A stretch of DNA of 64,000 bases from an uncultured Prevotella sp. (GTDB lineage: Bacteria; Bacteroidota; Bacteroidia; Bacteroidales; Bacteroidaceae): positions 1 to 64,000 of the forward strand of contig CAMJBL010000009.1 of assembly GCA_946403845.1 (NCBI GenBank). Direction: 5' to 3'. Of this stretch, positions 32,472 through 40,220 are shown piece by piece. The translations under genes were made by a program, and so were the position numbers. Every line of letters starts with the position of its first letter. Position 1 is the stretch's first letter. The notes under the pieces were generated by a model. It did not search any database, had not been told where the DNA came from, and saw nothing but the letters and a program-made list of their open reading frames with translations.

Positions 32472-33773
32472 CAAAAAGAACCCCTCATAGGCCACACCGA
32501 TGTTGATGCTCGGCTCATTGTTGCAGGGCGCCTTCAGCTTGCGCAGCGAGTAGTCGGCCTTGATGGCAATCTGCGGAATGGGGTAATAGTTCACACCGCA
32601 GACGATGTTTGTGCGTTTGGTATAGTCGTTGGTGGCCTTGGGCTGCGTTGGCTCTGGCAGATAGGAATTATACTGTTCGTAGCGTCCGAAGACATATAAC
32701 TTCTGGTTGTCGCGCCTGAGGCTCTGGATCTGTGAGAACACGTTGTAGCCGGCCTCAATGCCTGCCGTATAGGCATTCTTACCCACATAGGTCTTATTAT
32801 ATGGTGAGGTGCCACGCTGGTTGATCTTCGCCTGATTCAACAGGGGTGTATCAGAGATATAGCCGTAATCCACCTGTCCGCGAACGATCCAGTTCCAGCG
32901 TTTCAGCGTCATGTCGACGGAACCAACAAAGGTGTTGGCCTTCACCTGGTCGTAAGTCTTGCCCTCTCCCTCCATCTCGTTGGGCGAGGTGTTGTGCATG
33001 CCCTGTCCGTAGTAGCCGCTCAGACCGAAGCGCAGGCCCCGTATCGGGTAGTAATCCAGACGGGCTGCAAAACCGTATTTGTTGGCGGGCTTGAACTCAT
33101 AGGCCGATTTGTTGCCGCTTTTGATCCAGTTGTCGCGACTGTATTGCAGGGCATTGAGTCCAGCCACCATCAGCAATTCATAACGGAGCTTCCCGCTCTT
33201 TCCCCAGAATGATACACCCGTGTCGTGCCATGTGGAGGGCAGGATGGTGTTCTCGCCCTCAGGCCGGTAGACGGTAAAGAAGTTCAATGGCTCGTGATGG
33301 GCATTATTCAGACCCACGGGTACGATAATATGTCCCACGCGCACGTTGGCAGCCGGCGAGAAGCTTTTCTGCAACCAGAACTGTTCCAGCTCCACCTCGC
33401 CGCCTTTCTCTATATCGTGTTCGTACTCGCCACCCTCGTCGGTTTCTATCTCGATGGCCGAGCCGGTACCCGTATGCTCGAACTCTATCTCCGTGCCCAT
33501 CGTCCAGCCTTTACCGAAGTCATAGCCTAAATAGATGACGGCATGGGGGATGTCGAAACGGCCATTGCTGGGGTCGTCCTTATACTTGGCGGGGTTTCGG
33601 TAACGGTATTGGTTGTCGCTGTAGAAATTGCGCGAGAGGGCAACCTCGCCATAGCCGCCCACACTCAGACGGTTTCCCTTGGCGTGACTCATCACGCTGT
33701 CGGCAGTACTCTCCTGGGCCATCGCTCCTAATGGTAAGGTGGTTAGGAGACATAATAACAAAGCGTTCTTCAT
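32469..33773 (-). CDS. Porin-like outer-membrane beta-barrel protein
   Basis: The protein has 434 residues from ATG 33773 (MKNALLLCLLTTLPLGAMAQ signal peptide); ATG 33788 would add five. The mature part shows alternating amphipathic strands, for example WTMGTEIEFEHTG and RGLRFGLSGYYGQGM, and a C-terminal aromatic residue (GFFL), as in OprP/OprO-type phosphate- or anion-selective porins. It heads the leftward operon that includes imelysin and di-haem protein, so it may let iron chelates through the outer membrane. The specificity cannot be read from sequence. Confidence 0.75.
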   Translation of the reverse strand: MKNALLLCLLTTLPLGAMAQESTADSVMSHAKGNRLSVGGYGEVALSRNFYSDNQYRYRNPAKYKDDPSNGRFDIPHAVIYLGYDFGKGWTMGTEIEFEHTGTGSAIEIETDEGGEYEHDIEKGGEVELEQFWLQKSFSPAANVRVGHIIVPVGLNNAHHEPLNFFTVYRPEGENTILPSTWHDTGVSFWGKSGKLRYELLMVAGLNALQYSRDNWIKSGNKSAYEFKPANKYGFAARLDYYPIRGLRFGLSGYYGQGMHNTSPNEMEGEGKTYDQVKANTFVGSVDMTLKRWNWIVRGQVDYGYISDTPLLNQAKINQRGTSPYNKTYVGKNAYTAGIEAGYNVFSQIQSLRRDNQKLYVFGRYEQYNSYLPEPTQPKATNDYTKRTNIVCGVNYYPIPQIAIKADYSLRKLKAPCNNEPSINIGVAYEGFFL

Positions 33774-33908
33774 TGATTCAATCATCATTTAAAATCGGCT
33801 GCAAAGGTACGGCTATTGAGCTAATACGACAATACCTAAAAATAGTGAAAGCGCCCTTTTCAGGCCCTTTCGAGCGTTCAAATGTTCAAAAATACCTACT
33901 TGTGATTA

Positions 33909-33939
33909 TTGCACATGTCGAAAAATATGCCTAAATTTG
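33909..33939 (+). promoter_or_regulatory. Promoter of the hemerythrin-LuxR regulator gene
   Basis: TTG at 33909-33911, 20-base spacer, TAAATTTG at 33932-33939, 22 bases before the start at 33962. Confidence 0.8.
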
Positions 33940-33961
33940 CACCCGATAATCATTTTTAGGT

Positions 33962-34924
33962 ATGAAGAATCAGAAAATGTATGAGGCGGACGATAAGATG
34001 ATCTCACTCATCCGCGATAATTACGACCTGTTGCAGGCGCTGGGCAGCTTCGGCATCAGTCTGGGATTTGGCGACAAGACCGTGAAAGAGACCTGTGAGG
34101 ATAACCATGTGGACACCTATACGTTCCTTGCCGTAGTGAACTTCAGCATCAATGGTTATGGCGAATTTGAAACCGACGACAAGATCAGCGTGCCCACACT
34201 GCTCCAGTATCTTGAAGCGAGCCATGCCTATTTCCTCGACTTCCAGTTGCCTTATATCCGCAGGGAGCTGTCGGAGTCGCTCAACGAAAACGACTCCCTG
34301 GCACGTCTCATCCTCCGCTTCTATGATGAATACGCCCGTGAGATCCGCCTGCACATGAAATACGAGCAGAAGACGCTTTTCCCCTATGTGGAGTCGCTTC
34401 TGGCAGGCAATCCCACCAATGATTATAATGTGGAGACCTTCTCCAAGCATCATGGGGCTACCGACAAAAAGCTACGGGAGCTGAAACTGCTGATTATCAA
34501 GTACCTGCCACAGGACGGTCTGCACAATAACCAACTGACGGCCACCCTCCACGACATCTACGAGAATGAGGTGTGGCTGCGCCAGCACGCCCTGGTGGAA
34601 GATCATATCTTCGTGCCCGCCATCCGCCGACTGGAGCAGATTGTGAAACAGAACGATGTGACCAAAAACATTACCGACATGGTTTTCAAAGGTGGTATCG
34701 GTCCCAACCCTGACGCCCTCTCCGACCGCGAGAAAGACGTTATCATCTCACTGGTGCAGGGCATGTCAAACAAGGAAATCGCCGACCACCTCTGCATCTC
34801 TACGAATACCGTTATCACCCACCGCCGAAATATTGCCCGAAAGCTGCAGATTCACAGTCCGGCAGGTCTCACCATCTATGCCATCGTGAACGGACTGGTG
34901 GATATCTCTGCCGTCAAGATCTGA
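33962..34924 (+). CDS. Hemerythrin-domain transcription regulator with LuxR-type HTH
   Basis: This 320-residue protein has three parts. Residues about 21-60 resemble the DUF542 (ScdA/YtfE N-terminal) domain but lack its cysteine pair (SFGISLGFGDKTVKETC). Residues about 80-230 form a hemerythrin-like four-helix bundle with ligands His88, His131 with Glu135, His173/174, and His219 with Glu223/Asp224. Residues about 253-315 are a NarL/LuxR HTH (LSDREKDVIISLVQGMSNKEIADHLCISTNTV). A di-iron site coupled to DNA binding suggests sensing of oxygen, nitric oxide or iron. The gene lies divergent from the porin/imelysin/di-haem operon, its likely target. Confidence 0.82.
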   Translation: MKNQKMYEADDKMISLIRDNYDLLQALGSFGISLGFGDKTVKETCEDNHVDTYTFLAVVNFSINGYGEFETDDKISVPTLLQYLEASHAYFLDFQLPYIRRELSESLNENDSLARLILRFYDEYAREIRLHMKYEQKTLFPYVESLLAGNPTNDYNVETFSKHHGATDKKLRELKLLIIKYLPQDGLHNNQLTATLHDIYENEVWLRQHALVEDHIFVPAIRRLEQIVKQNDVTKNITDMVFKGGIGPNPDALSDREKDVIISLVQGMSNKEIADHLCISTNTVITHRRNIARKLQIHSPAGLTIYAIVNGLVDISAVKI

Positions 34925-34938
34925 AAATGTAACCAGAC

Positions 34939-35646
34939 ATGCGATACAAGGATTTATTCATTGATTTCGATGATACGCTCTACGATACACATGGTAATGC
35001 CGTTATTGCCCTGAGCGAGACTTTTGAGGCTTTTCGTCTTGATCGCTATTTTGCCGACCCTCAGGTGTTCTACGATGCCTACTGGATGGCCAATATCGAC
35101 CTCTGGACACAATACTCCAAAGGCGACATCACACGCGACTATCTGATTGTGGAGCGCTTCCGCCGTCCGCTCAGCACAGGCAAAGGACTGGAGGTGACTG
35201 AAGGCTTATGTCTGGAAATGAGTGACCGCTTCCTTGATTTCTGTGCGTCGAAACCCGGTGTGGTGGAGGGTGCACATGAGCTGATGGACTATCTCCGGAC
35301 ACGAGGCTACAGGATGCATATGACGAGCAACGGATTCCATGAGGTGCAGTACAAGAAACTGGCCGCCTGTGGACTCAAGGATTATTTCGATACCATCATC
35401 CTCAGCGAGGATGCGGGTGTGAACAAACCCTCGCCGCTTTATTTCGACTATGCCTTCAAGGTGTCTGGCGCCTGTCGCGAGACCACCCTTATGATTGGCG
35501 ATAATCTGCAGACCGACATCATGGGTGCCCTGTCGTCTGGCATCGACGCCCTGCTCTTCAATCGCTGGAACGTAGAAACCAACGATTGTCCGCAGACGCC
35601 CACGTTCGTCGTGAGCCACCTCAAGGACATCATGACAATCTTATAA
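34939..35646 (+). CDS. yjjG: HAD-superfamily phosphatase, YjjG-type nucleotidase
   Basis: This 235-residue enzyme has the four HAD motifs: DFDDTLYDT (residues about 9-17), a TSNG segment near 130, a lysine in NKPSPLYFDYA near 161, and GDNLQTDIMGA near 185. The family (YjjG) dephosphorylates pyrimidine nucleotides, including damaged ones. It follows the regulator by 14 bases but is not obviously linked to it in function. Confidence 0.85.
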   Translation: MRYKDLFIDFDDTLYDTHGNAVIALSETFEAFRLDRYFADPQVFYDAYWMANIDLWTQYSKGDITRDYLIVERFRRPLSTGKGLEVTEGLCLEMSDRFLDFCASKPGVVEGAHELMDYLRTRGYRMHMTSNGFHEVQYKKLAACGLKDYFDTIILSEDAGVNKPSPLYFDYAFKVSGACRETTLMIGDNLQTDIMGALSSGIDALLFNRWNVETNDCPQTPTFVVSHLKDIMTIL

Positions 35647-35673
35647 TGCTAACTTCCTTTATTCGCAAAAGAT

Positions 35674-36450
35674 ATGAATTTCTTCAACCGTATTTGGGCT
35701 TCCTTCATCTTCTTCACGCGACTGCCTTTCTGGCGACTGCACGAACCACCCAAGGCGTGCTATAATTCCGTTGTGGAGTATTGGCCGCTGACAGGCTGGC
35801 TGACAGGTGGTGCCATGGGACTTACCATCTACTTCGCCAGTCTGGTACTGCCTTATACCGTAGCGATCTTGTTGGCCATCGTCGTAAGACTGCTTATCAC
35901 GGGTGCCTTGCATGAGGACGGTCTGGCCGACTTCTTCGACGGTTTCGGAGGAGGTGGCAATAACCGCCAGCGCATCCTCGATATCATGAAAGACTCCCAC
36001 ATCGGTACCTATGGCGTACTGGGCCTCATCTTTTATGAACTGCTACTGATGGGGTCGCTCGTTTCGATACCTGCTTATTGCGCCGCTGTGATGGTGCTGG
36101 CAGCAGATACCTTCTCGAAGATGGTGACCTCGCAGCTGATACTGATGATGCCTTATGCGAGAAACGAGGAAGGGGCGAAGAACAAAACGGTCTATCGGAA
36201 ATTCAACGGCTGGGCAGGCATCGGTCTGGCTATACAGGGACTGTTGCCGATGGCGTTTTTCATCTGGATGATGGGCCTCGACTGGCAGGTCCTCATCTTC
36301 ATTCCTGCCATTGTGTTCTATCTGCTGTATCTGCTGATATGGCGAAAGATCCACGGTTATACGGGCGACTGCTGTGGAGCGGTCTGTCTGCTGGTGGAGT
36401 TGACGGTATATCTCATTGTCAGTGCTATTAATTATATGAATCCGCTATGA
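35674..36450 (+). CDS. cobS: Adenosylcobinamide-GDP ribazoletransferase
   Basis: This 258-residue membrane enzyme joins adenosylcobinamide-GDP to alpha-ribazole, the last joining step of B12. The acidic motif HEDGLADFFDGFGGG near residues 71-85 is the family signature for metal and diphosphate binding. About six hydrophobic segments are visible. It is the first gene of a cobS-cobU-cobT operon with four-base overlaps at each junction. No riboswitch is seen in front of it; the only one nearby serves cbiB. Confidence 0.95.
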   Translation: MNFFNRIWASFIFFTRLPFWRLHEPPKACYNSVVEYWPLTGWLTGGAMGLTIYFASLVLPYTVAILLAIVVRLLITGALHEDGLADFFDGFGGGGNNRQRILDIMKDSHIGTYGVLGLIFYELLLMGSLVSIPAYCAAVMVLAADTFSKMVTSQLILMMPYARNEEGAKNKTVYRKFNGWAGIGLAIQGLLPMAFFIWMMGLDWQVLIFIPAIVFYLLYLLIWRKIHGYTGDCCGAVCLLVELTVYLIVSAINYMNPL

Positions 36451-36956
36451 AACGTATCATTCTCATCACAGGAGGCCAGCGGTCTGGCAAGAGTCAGAAA
36501 GCCGAGCAACTGGCATTGAGCCTGAGTCAGAATCCCGTGTATCTCGCCACTGCCCATATCTGGGATGACGAATTCCAGGAACGTGTCTACAGACATCAGG
36601 AACGTCGTGGACCCCAGTGGACGAACATCGAGGAAGAGATCAACCTAAGCCTCCACGATATGACGGGACGGGTGGTCGTCATCGACTGTGTCACACTTTG
36701 GCTTACCAATTTCTTCTTCGTTCATGACTCCGATGCGGATCTTTCGCTGAAGCTCGCCAAAGCAGAGTTCGATAAATTCACGGAGAAAGATGCCACCTAT
36801 ATCTTTGTCACCAACGAGATTGGCAGCGGTGGGGTCAGCGACAACGCCATCCAGCGGAAGTTTACCGACCTCGAAGGCTGGATGAACCAATATATTGCCT
36901 CGAAAGCCGATGAGGTTATTCTGATGGTGAGTGGAATAGCAGTTAAAATCAAATGA
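36447..36956 (+). CDS. cobU: Adenosylcobinamide kinase / GTP:adenosylcobinamide-phosphate guanylyltransferase
   Basis: This 169-residue enzyme first phosphorylates adenosylcobinamide, then adds GMP. The P-loop is ITGGQRSGKSQKAEQLA at residues about 6-22; the HQERR segment near 50 matches the guanylylated histidine region of CobU. Start and stop overlap both neighbours by four bases, so the three cob genes are translationally coupled. Confidence 0.95.
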   Translation: MKRIILITGGQRSGKSQKAEQLALSLSQNPVYLATAHIWDDEFQERVYRHQERRGPQWTNIEEEINLSLHDMTGRVVVIDCVTLWLTNFFFVHDSDADLSLKLAKAEFDKFTEKDATYIFVTNEIGSGGVSDNAIQRKFTDLEGWMNQYIASKADEVILMVSGIAVKIK

Positions 36957-38002
36957 AGACATTCGATATAAAACCCGTCGACCAATCGCTGCAACCAGCG
37001 ATTCAGGAAAAAATCGACAATCTGAACAAGCCCAAGGGTTCGTTAGGGCGACTGGAAGAACTGGCGATGCAGATTTGCCTGATTCAGCAGACATTGTCGC
37101 CAAGTCTGAACCATCCGTGCCATCTGCTCTTAGGGGGTGATCATGGTATTGAGCGCGAGGGTGTCAGCGTATCGCCTCGTGAGGTAACCTGGCAGCAGAT
37201 GATCAACTTTACCCATGGCGGAGGGGGCGTGAATATGTTCTGTCGCCAGCATGGTTTTAAGTTACGCATCGTGGATGTGGGTGTTGACTACGACCTGTCA
37301 TCAGTCGCAGGTATCATCGACCACAAGATAGCCCGAGGCACTAAGAATTTCCTCTATGAACCCGCCATGAGTGAGGCGGAATTCGAAAGAGCGATACAAA
37401 TAGGTAGCGACCTGGTGGATGAATGTATCCAGGAGGGTTGTCGCATCCTCAGTATCGGAGAGATGGGCATTGGCAACACCTCGCCTTCGAGCATCTGGAT
37501 GAGTCTGTTTGGCGACATTCCCCTTCAGGACTGCATTGGTGCTGGAGCGGGGCTCAACCATGATGGTATCCGCCATAAATACGAAGTGCTGTCGAAGGCT
37601 CTTTCGCACCACCAATCAAATCTCTCACCTCTCACCTCTCACCTCTCACCTCTAAGAATCTTCGGTGGTTTTGAGATGATTGCCGCCATTGGAGCCATGT
37701 TACGTGCAGCCGAGCAGCACCTTATCATATTAATTGACGGATTTATCATGACGGCCTGTGCTTTGGCGGCCATCCGACTTTATCCAGCCTCGCAGGATTA
37801 TATGATTTTCACCCATTGCGGCGACGAGAGCGGACATCAGATGATGCTTGACATCGTCGATGCCAAACCCCTGTTGCACTTGGGACTGCGATTGGGTGAG
37901 GGAACGGGAGCGCTCTGTGCCTTCCCCATTATCGACTCTGCGGTCCGTATGATGAACGAGATGAATAACTTCGACAACGCGAAGATTACCAAATACTTCT
38001 GA
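36953..38002 (+). CDS. cobT: Nicotinate-nucleotide--dimethylbenzimidazole phosphoribosyltransferase
   Basis: This 349-residue enzyme makes alpha-ribazole phosphate from a lower base and nicotinate mononucleotide. Family blocks are LGRLEELAMQICLIQ, GGDHGIEREGVSVSP, EMGIGNTSPSS near residue 175, and the glycine-rich FGGFEMIAAIGAM. A CTCACCT array (37619-37656) is read in frame and inserts NLSPLTSHLSPL at about residues 223-234, just before FGGFEMIAA. The gene ends in a 17-base convergent overlap with cbiB. Confidence 0.94.
   Translation: MKTFDIKPVDQSLQPAIQEKIDNLNKPKGSLGRLEELAMQICLIQQTLSPSLNHPCHLLLGGDHGIEREGVSVSPREVTWQQMINFTHGGGGVNMFCRQHGFKLRIVDVGVDYDLSSVAGIIDHKIARGTKNFLYEPAMSEAEFERAIQIGSDLVDECIQEGCRILSIGEMGIGNTSPSSIWMSLFGDIPLQDCIGAGAGLNHDGIRHKYEVLSKALSHHQSNLSPLTSHLSPLRIFGGFEMIAAIGAMLRAAEQHLIILIDGFIMTACALAAIRLYPASQDYMIFTHCGDESGHQMMLDIVDAKPLLHLGLRLGEGTGALCAFPIIDSAVRMMNEMNNFDNAKITKYF
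37619..37656. repeat. CTCACCT array read in frame in cobT
   Basis: Five tandem CTCACCT units encode SPLTSHLSPL between an alpha-helix and the glycine-rich segment. No inverted partner was found within 300 bases. Confidence 0.85.
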
Positions 38003-38930
38003 GGACGATGCAGGCAACGACCAGCCATACCATCATGACTTCTGCCGTTCGATTCACACGAACGGCTTTTTTCATGTCGTCAGTCGTCAACAGACGGTCG
38101 TTCTCGCCAATATAGAGCTTGTCGAAGAGCTGGCCGAAATAAGTGTGGGGACCTCCGAAGCGACAATCGAGGATGCCAGCCAAGGCGGCTTCGGGATAAC
38201 CGCTATTGGGCGAAGCATGATGCTTGCCGTTCTTCCACACAAAAGCCAGCAGGCAGGGTCGTCCTGATGCCAAGACCATCAGTAAAGCGGTTAAACGGGC
38301 AGGGATGTAGTTGGCCACATCGTCGATATGGGCCGCCCAACAGCCGAAGGCCTTGTAGCGTTCTGTCTTATAGCCAATCATCGAATCAAGGGTGTTCACC
38401 ATCTTATAGGCCAACATGCCTGGTATTCCCAATAGTACCAACCAGAAAAGGGGGGCTATCACACCGTCACTCAGATTCTCGGCCAATGTCTCCAAGGCGG
38501 CTGTCCTTACCTCCTGAGCAGACAGTTCCGAGGTGTCGCGACCTACGATACGTGCCACTTGTCGGCGGCCTTCCTCAAGACTGCGGTCCAAAGCCAAAAA
38601 GACGGCACGTACCTCGCGGATGAGGGTGGTTCCTGCCAAACAATAGAAGATGATGATGGCATCGAAGAGCAATAGGATATAGGGGGGAAGAAGGGTGAGA
38701 AAACGTCGTAGGAACAAGGTCGTGATAAACACCAGTAAGATCAGGCATACTGACATCGTTGCTCCCTTCAGCAGGCGGTAATGACCTTTGTTCAGACGGT
38801 GCTCGCAAAAGGAGATGATCTTTCCAAACCATACGATTGGGTGTGGAAGGCGCTCTGGGTCGCCTATCAGCAGGTCGAGCAGCCAACCTATCAGGAGGGG
38901 CATGAGGGCAAGTGTCCAAGAAGGCGTCAT
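37986..38930 (-). CDS. cbiB: Adenosylcobinamide-phosphate synthase
   Basis: This membrane enzyme of 314 residues from ATG 38930 attaches aminopropanol (phosphate) to adenosylcobyric acid. GWLLDLLIGDPERLPHPIVWFG near residues 12-33 and SGYPEAALAGIL near residue 240 are characteristic. It has four to five membrane segments. A longer ORF start at 39017 adds 29 residues of leader and is less likely. A cobalamin riboswitch lies about 300 bases upstream on the same strand. Confidence 0.92.
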   Translation of the reverse strand: MTPSWTLALMPLLIGWLLDLLIGDPERLPHPIVWFGKIISFCEHRLNKGHYRLLKGATMSVCLILLVFITTLFLRRFLTLLPPYILLLFDAIIIFYCLAGTTLIREVRAVFLALDRSLEEGRRQVARIVGRDTSELSAQEVRTAALETLAENLSDGVIAPLFWLVLLGIPGMLAYKMVNTLDSMIGYKTERYKAFGCWAAHIDDVANYIPARLTALLMVLASGRPCLLAFVWKNGKHHASPNSGYPEAALAGILDCRFGGPHTYFGQLFDKLYIGENDRLLTTDDMKKAVRVNRTAEVMMVWLVVACIVLRSIW

Positions 38931-39187
38931 CCATAGAGAAGTGTCCTGCACCCGGCAAGGAACCGAGCACAGGAGCACAAACAAACTTATATAATAATAC
39001 ACGTAATTAAATCCCATACCTATCCATCGCTTTTCACGCGCTTGTGAGGACTATCACGTTGGACAGAACGACAGCCTTAGCCATCTGTTCACAACTCTTT
39101 ACTGATTCTTTTTCCGCTCAGCCCAACTCCCGAGGCTTTCGCTTCTTCTTGTCTATTGGCAGATTTGACATTCGTCGAACCTTACCA

Positions 39188-39226
39188 CGCTCGGCATCGC
39201 TCAAGTAAACTTGGCGCTGCGCTCGC
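39188..39226. repeat. GC-rich imperfect palindrome in the cbiB leader
   Basis: CGCTCGGCATCGCTCAAGT, two bases, ACTTGGCGCTGCGCTCG. The arms match over most positions. It lies directly downstream of the cobalamin riboswitch in the transcribed leader, where it could act as the expression platform (terminator or anti-terminator) or be a dispersed repeat. Confidence 0.5.
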
Positions 39227-39228
39227 TA

Positions 39229-39391
39229 TTGGCAGGTTTCCTGGCTCTCCTCAAAAAGTCTCCCTTCCCGATTGCTCAGTGGTCTTAACAGACTTTCCAT
39301 AATAAGGATGACAGTAGCGGGTACTGCTCAGGACTTTCACCTGATTCCCTTTTCTTGCACGGATGAAACATCCCTGCATCACCAATTCGGT
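39229..39391 (-). ncRNA. Cobalamin riboswitch upstream of cbiB
   Basis: On the minus strand the landmarks occur in order: GGGAATCAGGTGAAAGTCC, then GAGCAGTACCCGCTACTGTCA, CCACTGAGCAATCGGGAAGG, and GAGCCAGGAAACCTGCC at the end. A TATCTTTG -7 box at 39401-39394 puts the transcription start at the edge of the aptamer. The element should repress cbiB when B12 is abundant. Confidence 0.95.
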
Positions 39392-39393
39392 TG

Positions 39394-39401
39394 CAAAGAT
39401 A
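39394..39401 (-). promoter_or_regulatory. -7 element for the cbiB riboswitch transcript
   Basis: TATCTTTG on the minus strand, a perfect TAnnTTTG box. The upstream 20 bases are AT-rich without a clear TTG. Confidence 0.65.
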
Positions 39402-39450
39402 CACATTATTTTATAAACATGCAAAAAATCCTCAAAAAACTTGCATGTTT

Positions 39451-40095
39451 TTAAATATAGAATTCAGAGGGATCTATCAATCCTGCCCGAAGGGCATACT
39501 TTACCGCTTCGTGGGCCGTGTTGATGCCCAGTTTGCGGAAGATATTCTTACGATGGGTCGTTACGGTGTGGATGCTTGAGAATCGCTCGGCGGCAATCTC
39601 CTTTGTGGTTTTGCCTTGAGCTATGGCCTTCACAATCTCCATCTCCGTCGTCGTCAGGATACTGGGACGTTCCTCTTCCTCCTGTTGCTGGGTAATGATG
39701 GTTTCCAATACCCGCTGGCTGAGAAAGCGTGTATGGCGTCCTACGCTTTGGAGCGCTTCACGTATCTCACTCAAAGGACCATCCTTGAAGACTACGCTGA
39801 ACTGATGGGAAGAATAGACCACCCGACGGATGAACTGGGGGGTGAGTTCATCGCTGATCAAAATCCAGTCCGACAAGCTGAAACGTTCGGCAATAATCAG
39901 CAGCTGGTCTTCGTCGGCAAAGTCAAACAACGTGTAGTCGAGCAGCACAACGGCACTCTCGTGCTCCTTCAGCAGGGCCACCAGTCCCGCCCTGTCGAAT
40001 GCACGATATACGACGTTCTCTTCGTCTTTCTGAAGAAGACTCTCCAGCGCAAATCGCGTCAGTTCCTGATTGTCGGCAACGATATAATTCCTCAT
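39451..40095 (-). CDS. NarL-type response regulator, orphan
   Basis: This 214-residue protein has a receiver domain (residues 1-120) with the phosphorylation-type Asp in VVLLDYTLF near residue 53. The LuxR HTH is at about 145-210 (LTTTEMEIVKAIAQGKTTKEIAAERFSSIHTVTTHRKNI). The receiver lacks the usual acidic pair at its N-terminus (NYIVADNQEL has a single Asp), so phosphorylation is uncertain. No histidine kinase is adjacent. Similar orphan regulators are common in Prevotella. Confidence 0.82.
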   Translation of the reverse strand: MRNYIVADNQELTRFALESLLQKDEENVVYRAFDRAGLVALLKEHESAVVLLDYTLFDFADEDQLLIIAERFSLSDWILISDELTPQFIRRVVYSSHQFSVVFKDGPLSEIREALQSVGRHTRFLSQRVLETIITQQQEEEERPSILTTTEMEIVKAIAQGKTTKEIAAERFSSIHTVTTHRKNIFRKLGINTAHEAVKYALRAGLIDPSEFYI

Positions 40096-40142
40096 AATGT
40101 CGGTTTTACGAGTGCAAAGTTACAATATTATTTTTTAAACGA

Positions 40143-40219
40143 CAACAGATTACACGGATTAAACGGATTGCTTCGTGCAAATTCTGAAATAATCCGTTAA
40201 ATCCGTGCTATCCGTTGTT
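40143..40219. repeat. Inverted element with ACGGATT arms at the end of metY
   Basis: Left arm CAACAGATTACACGGATTAA followed by ACGGATT (40143-40169). Right arm AATCCGTTAAATCCGTGCTA followed by TCCGTTGTT (40191-40219). The arms consist of tandem 9-10-base units and pair over most positions around a 21-base spacer. The element ends two bases before the metY stop codon. Confidence 0.88.
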
Positions 40220-40220
40220 A

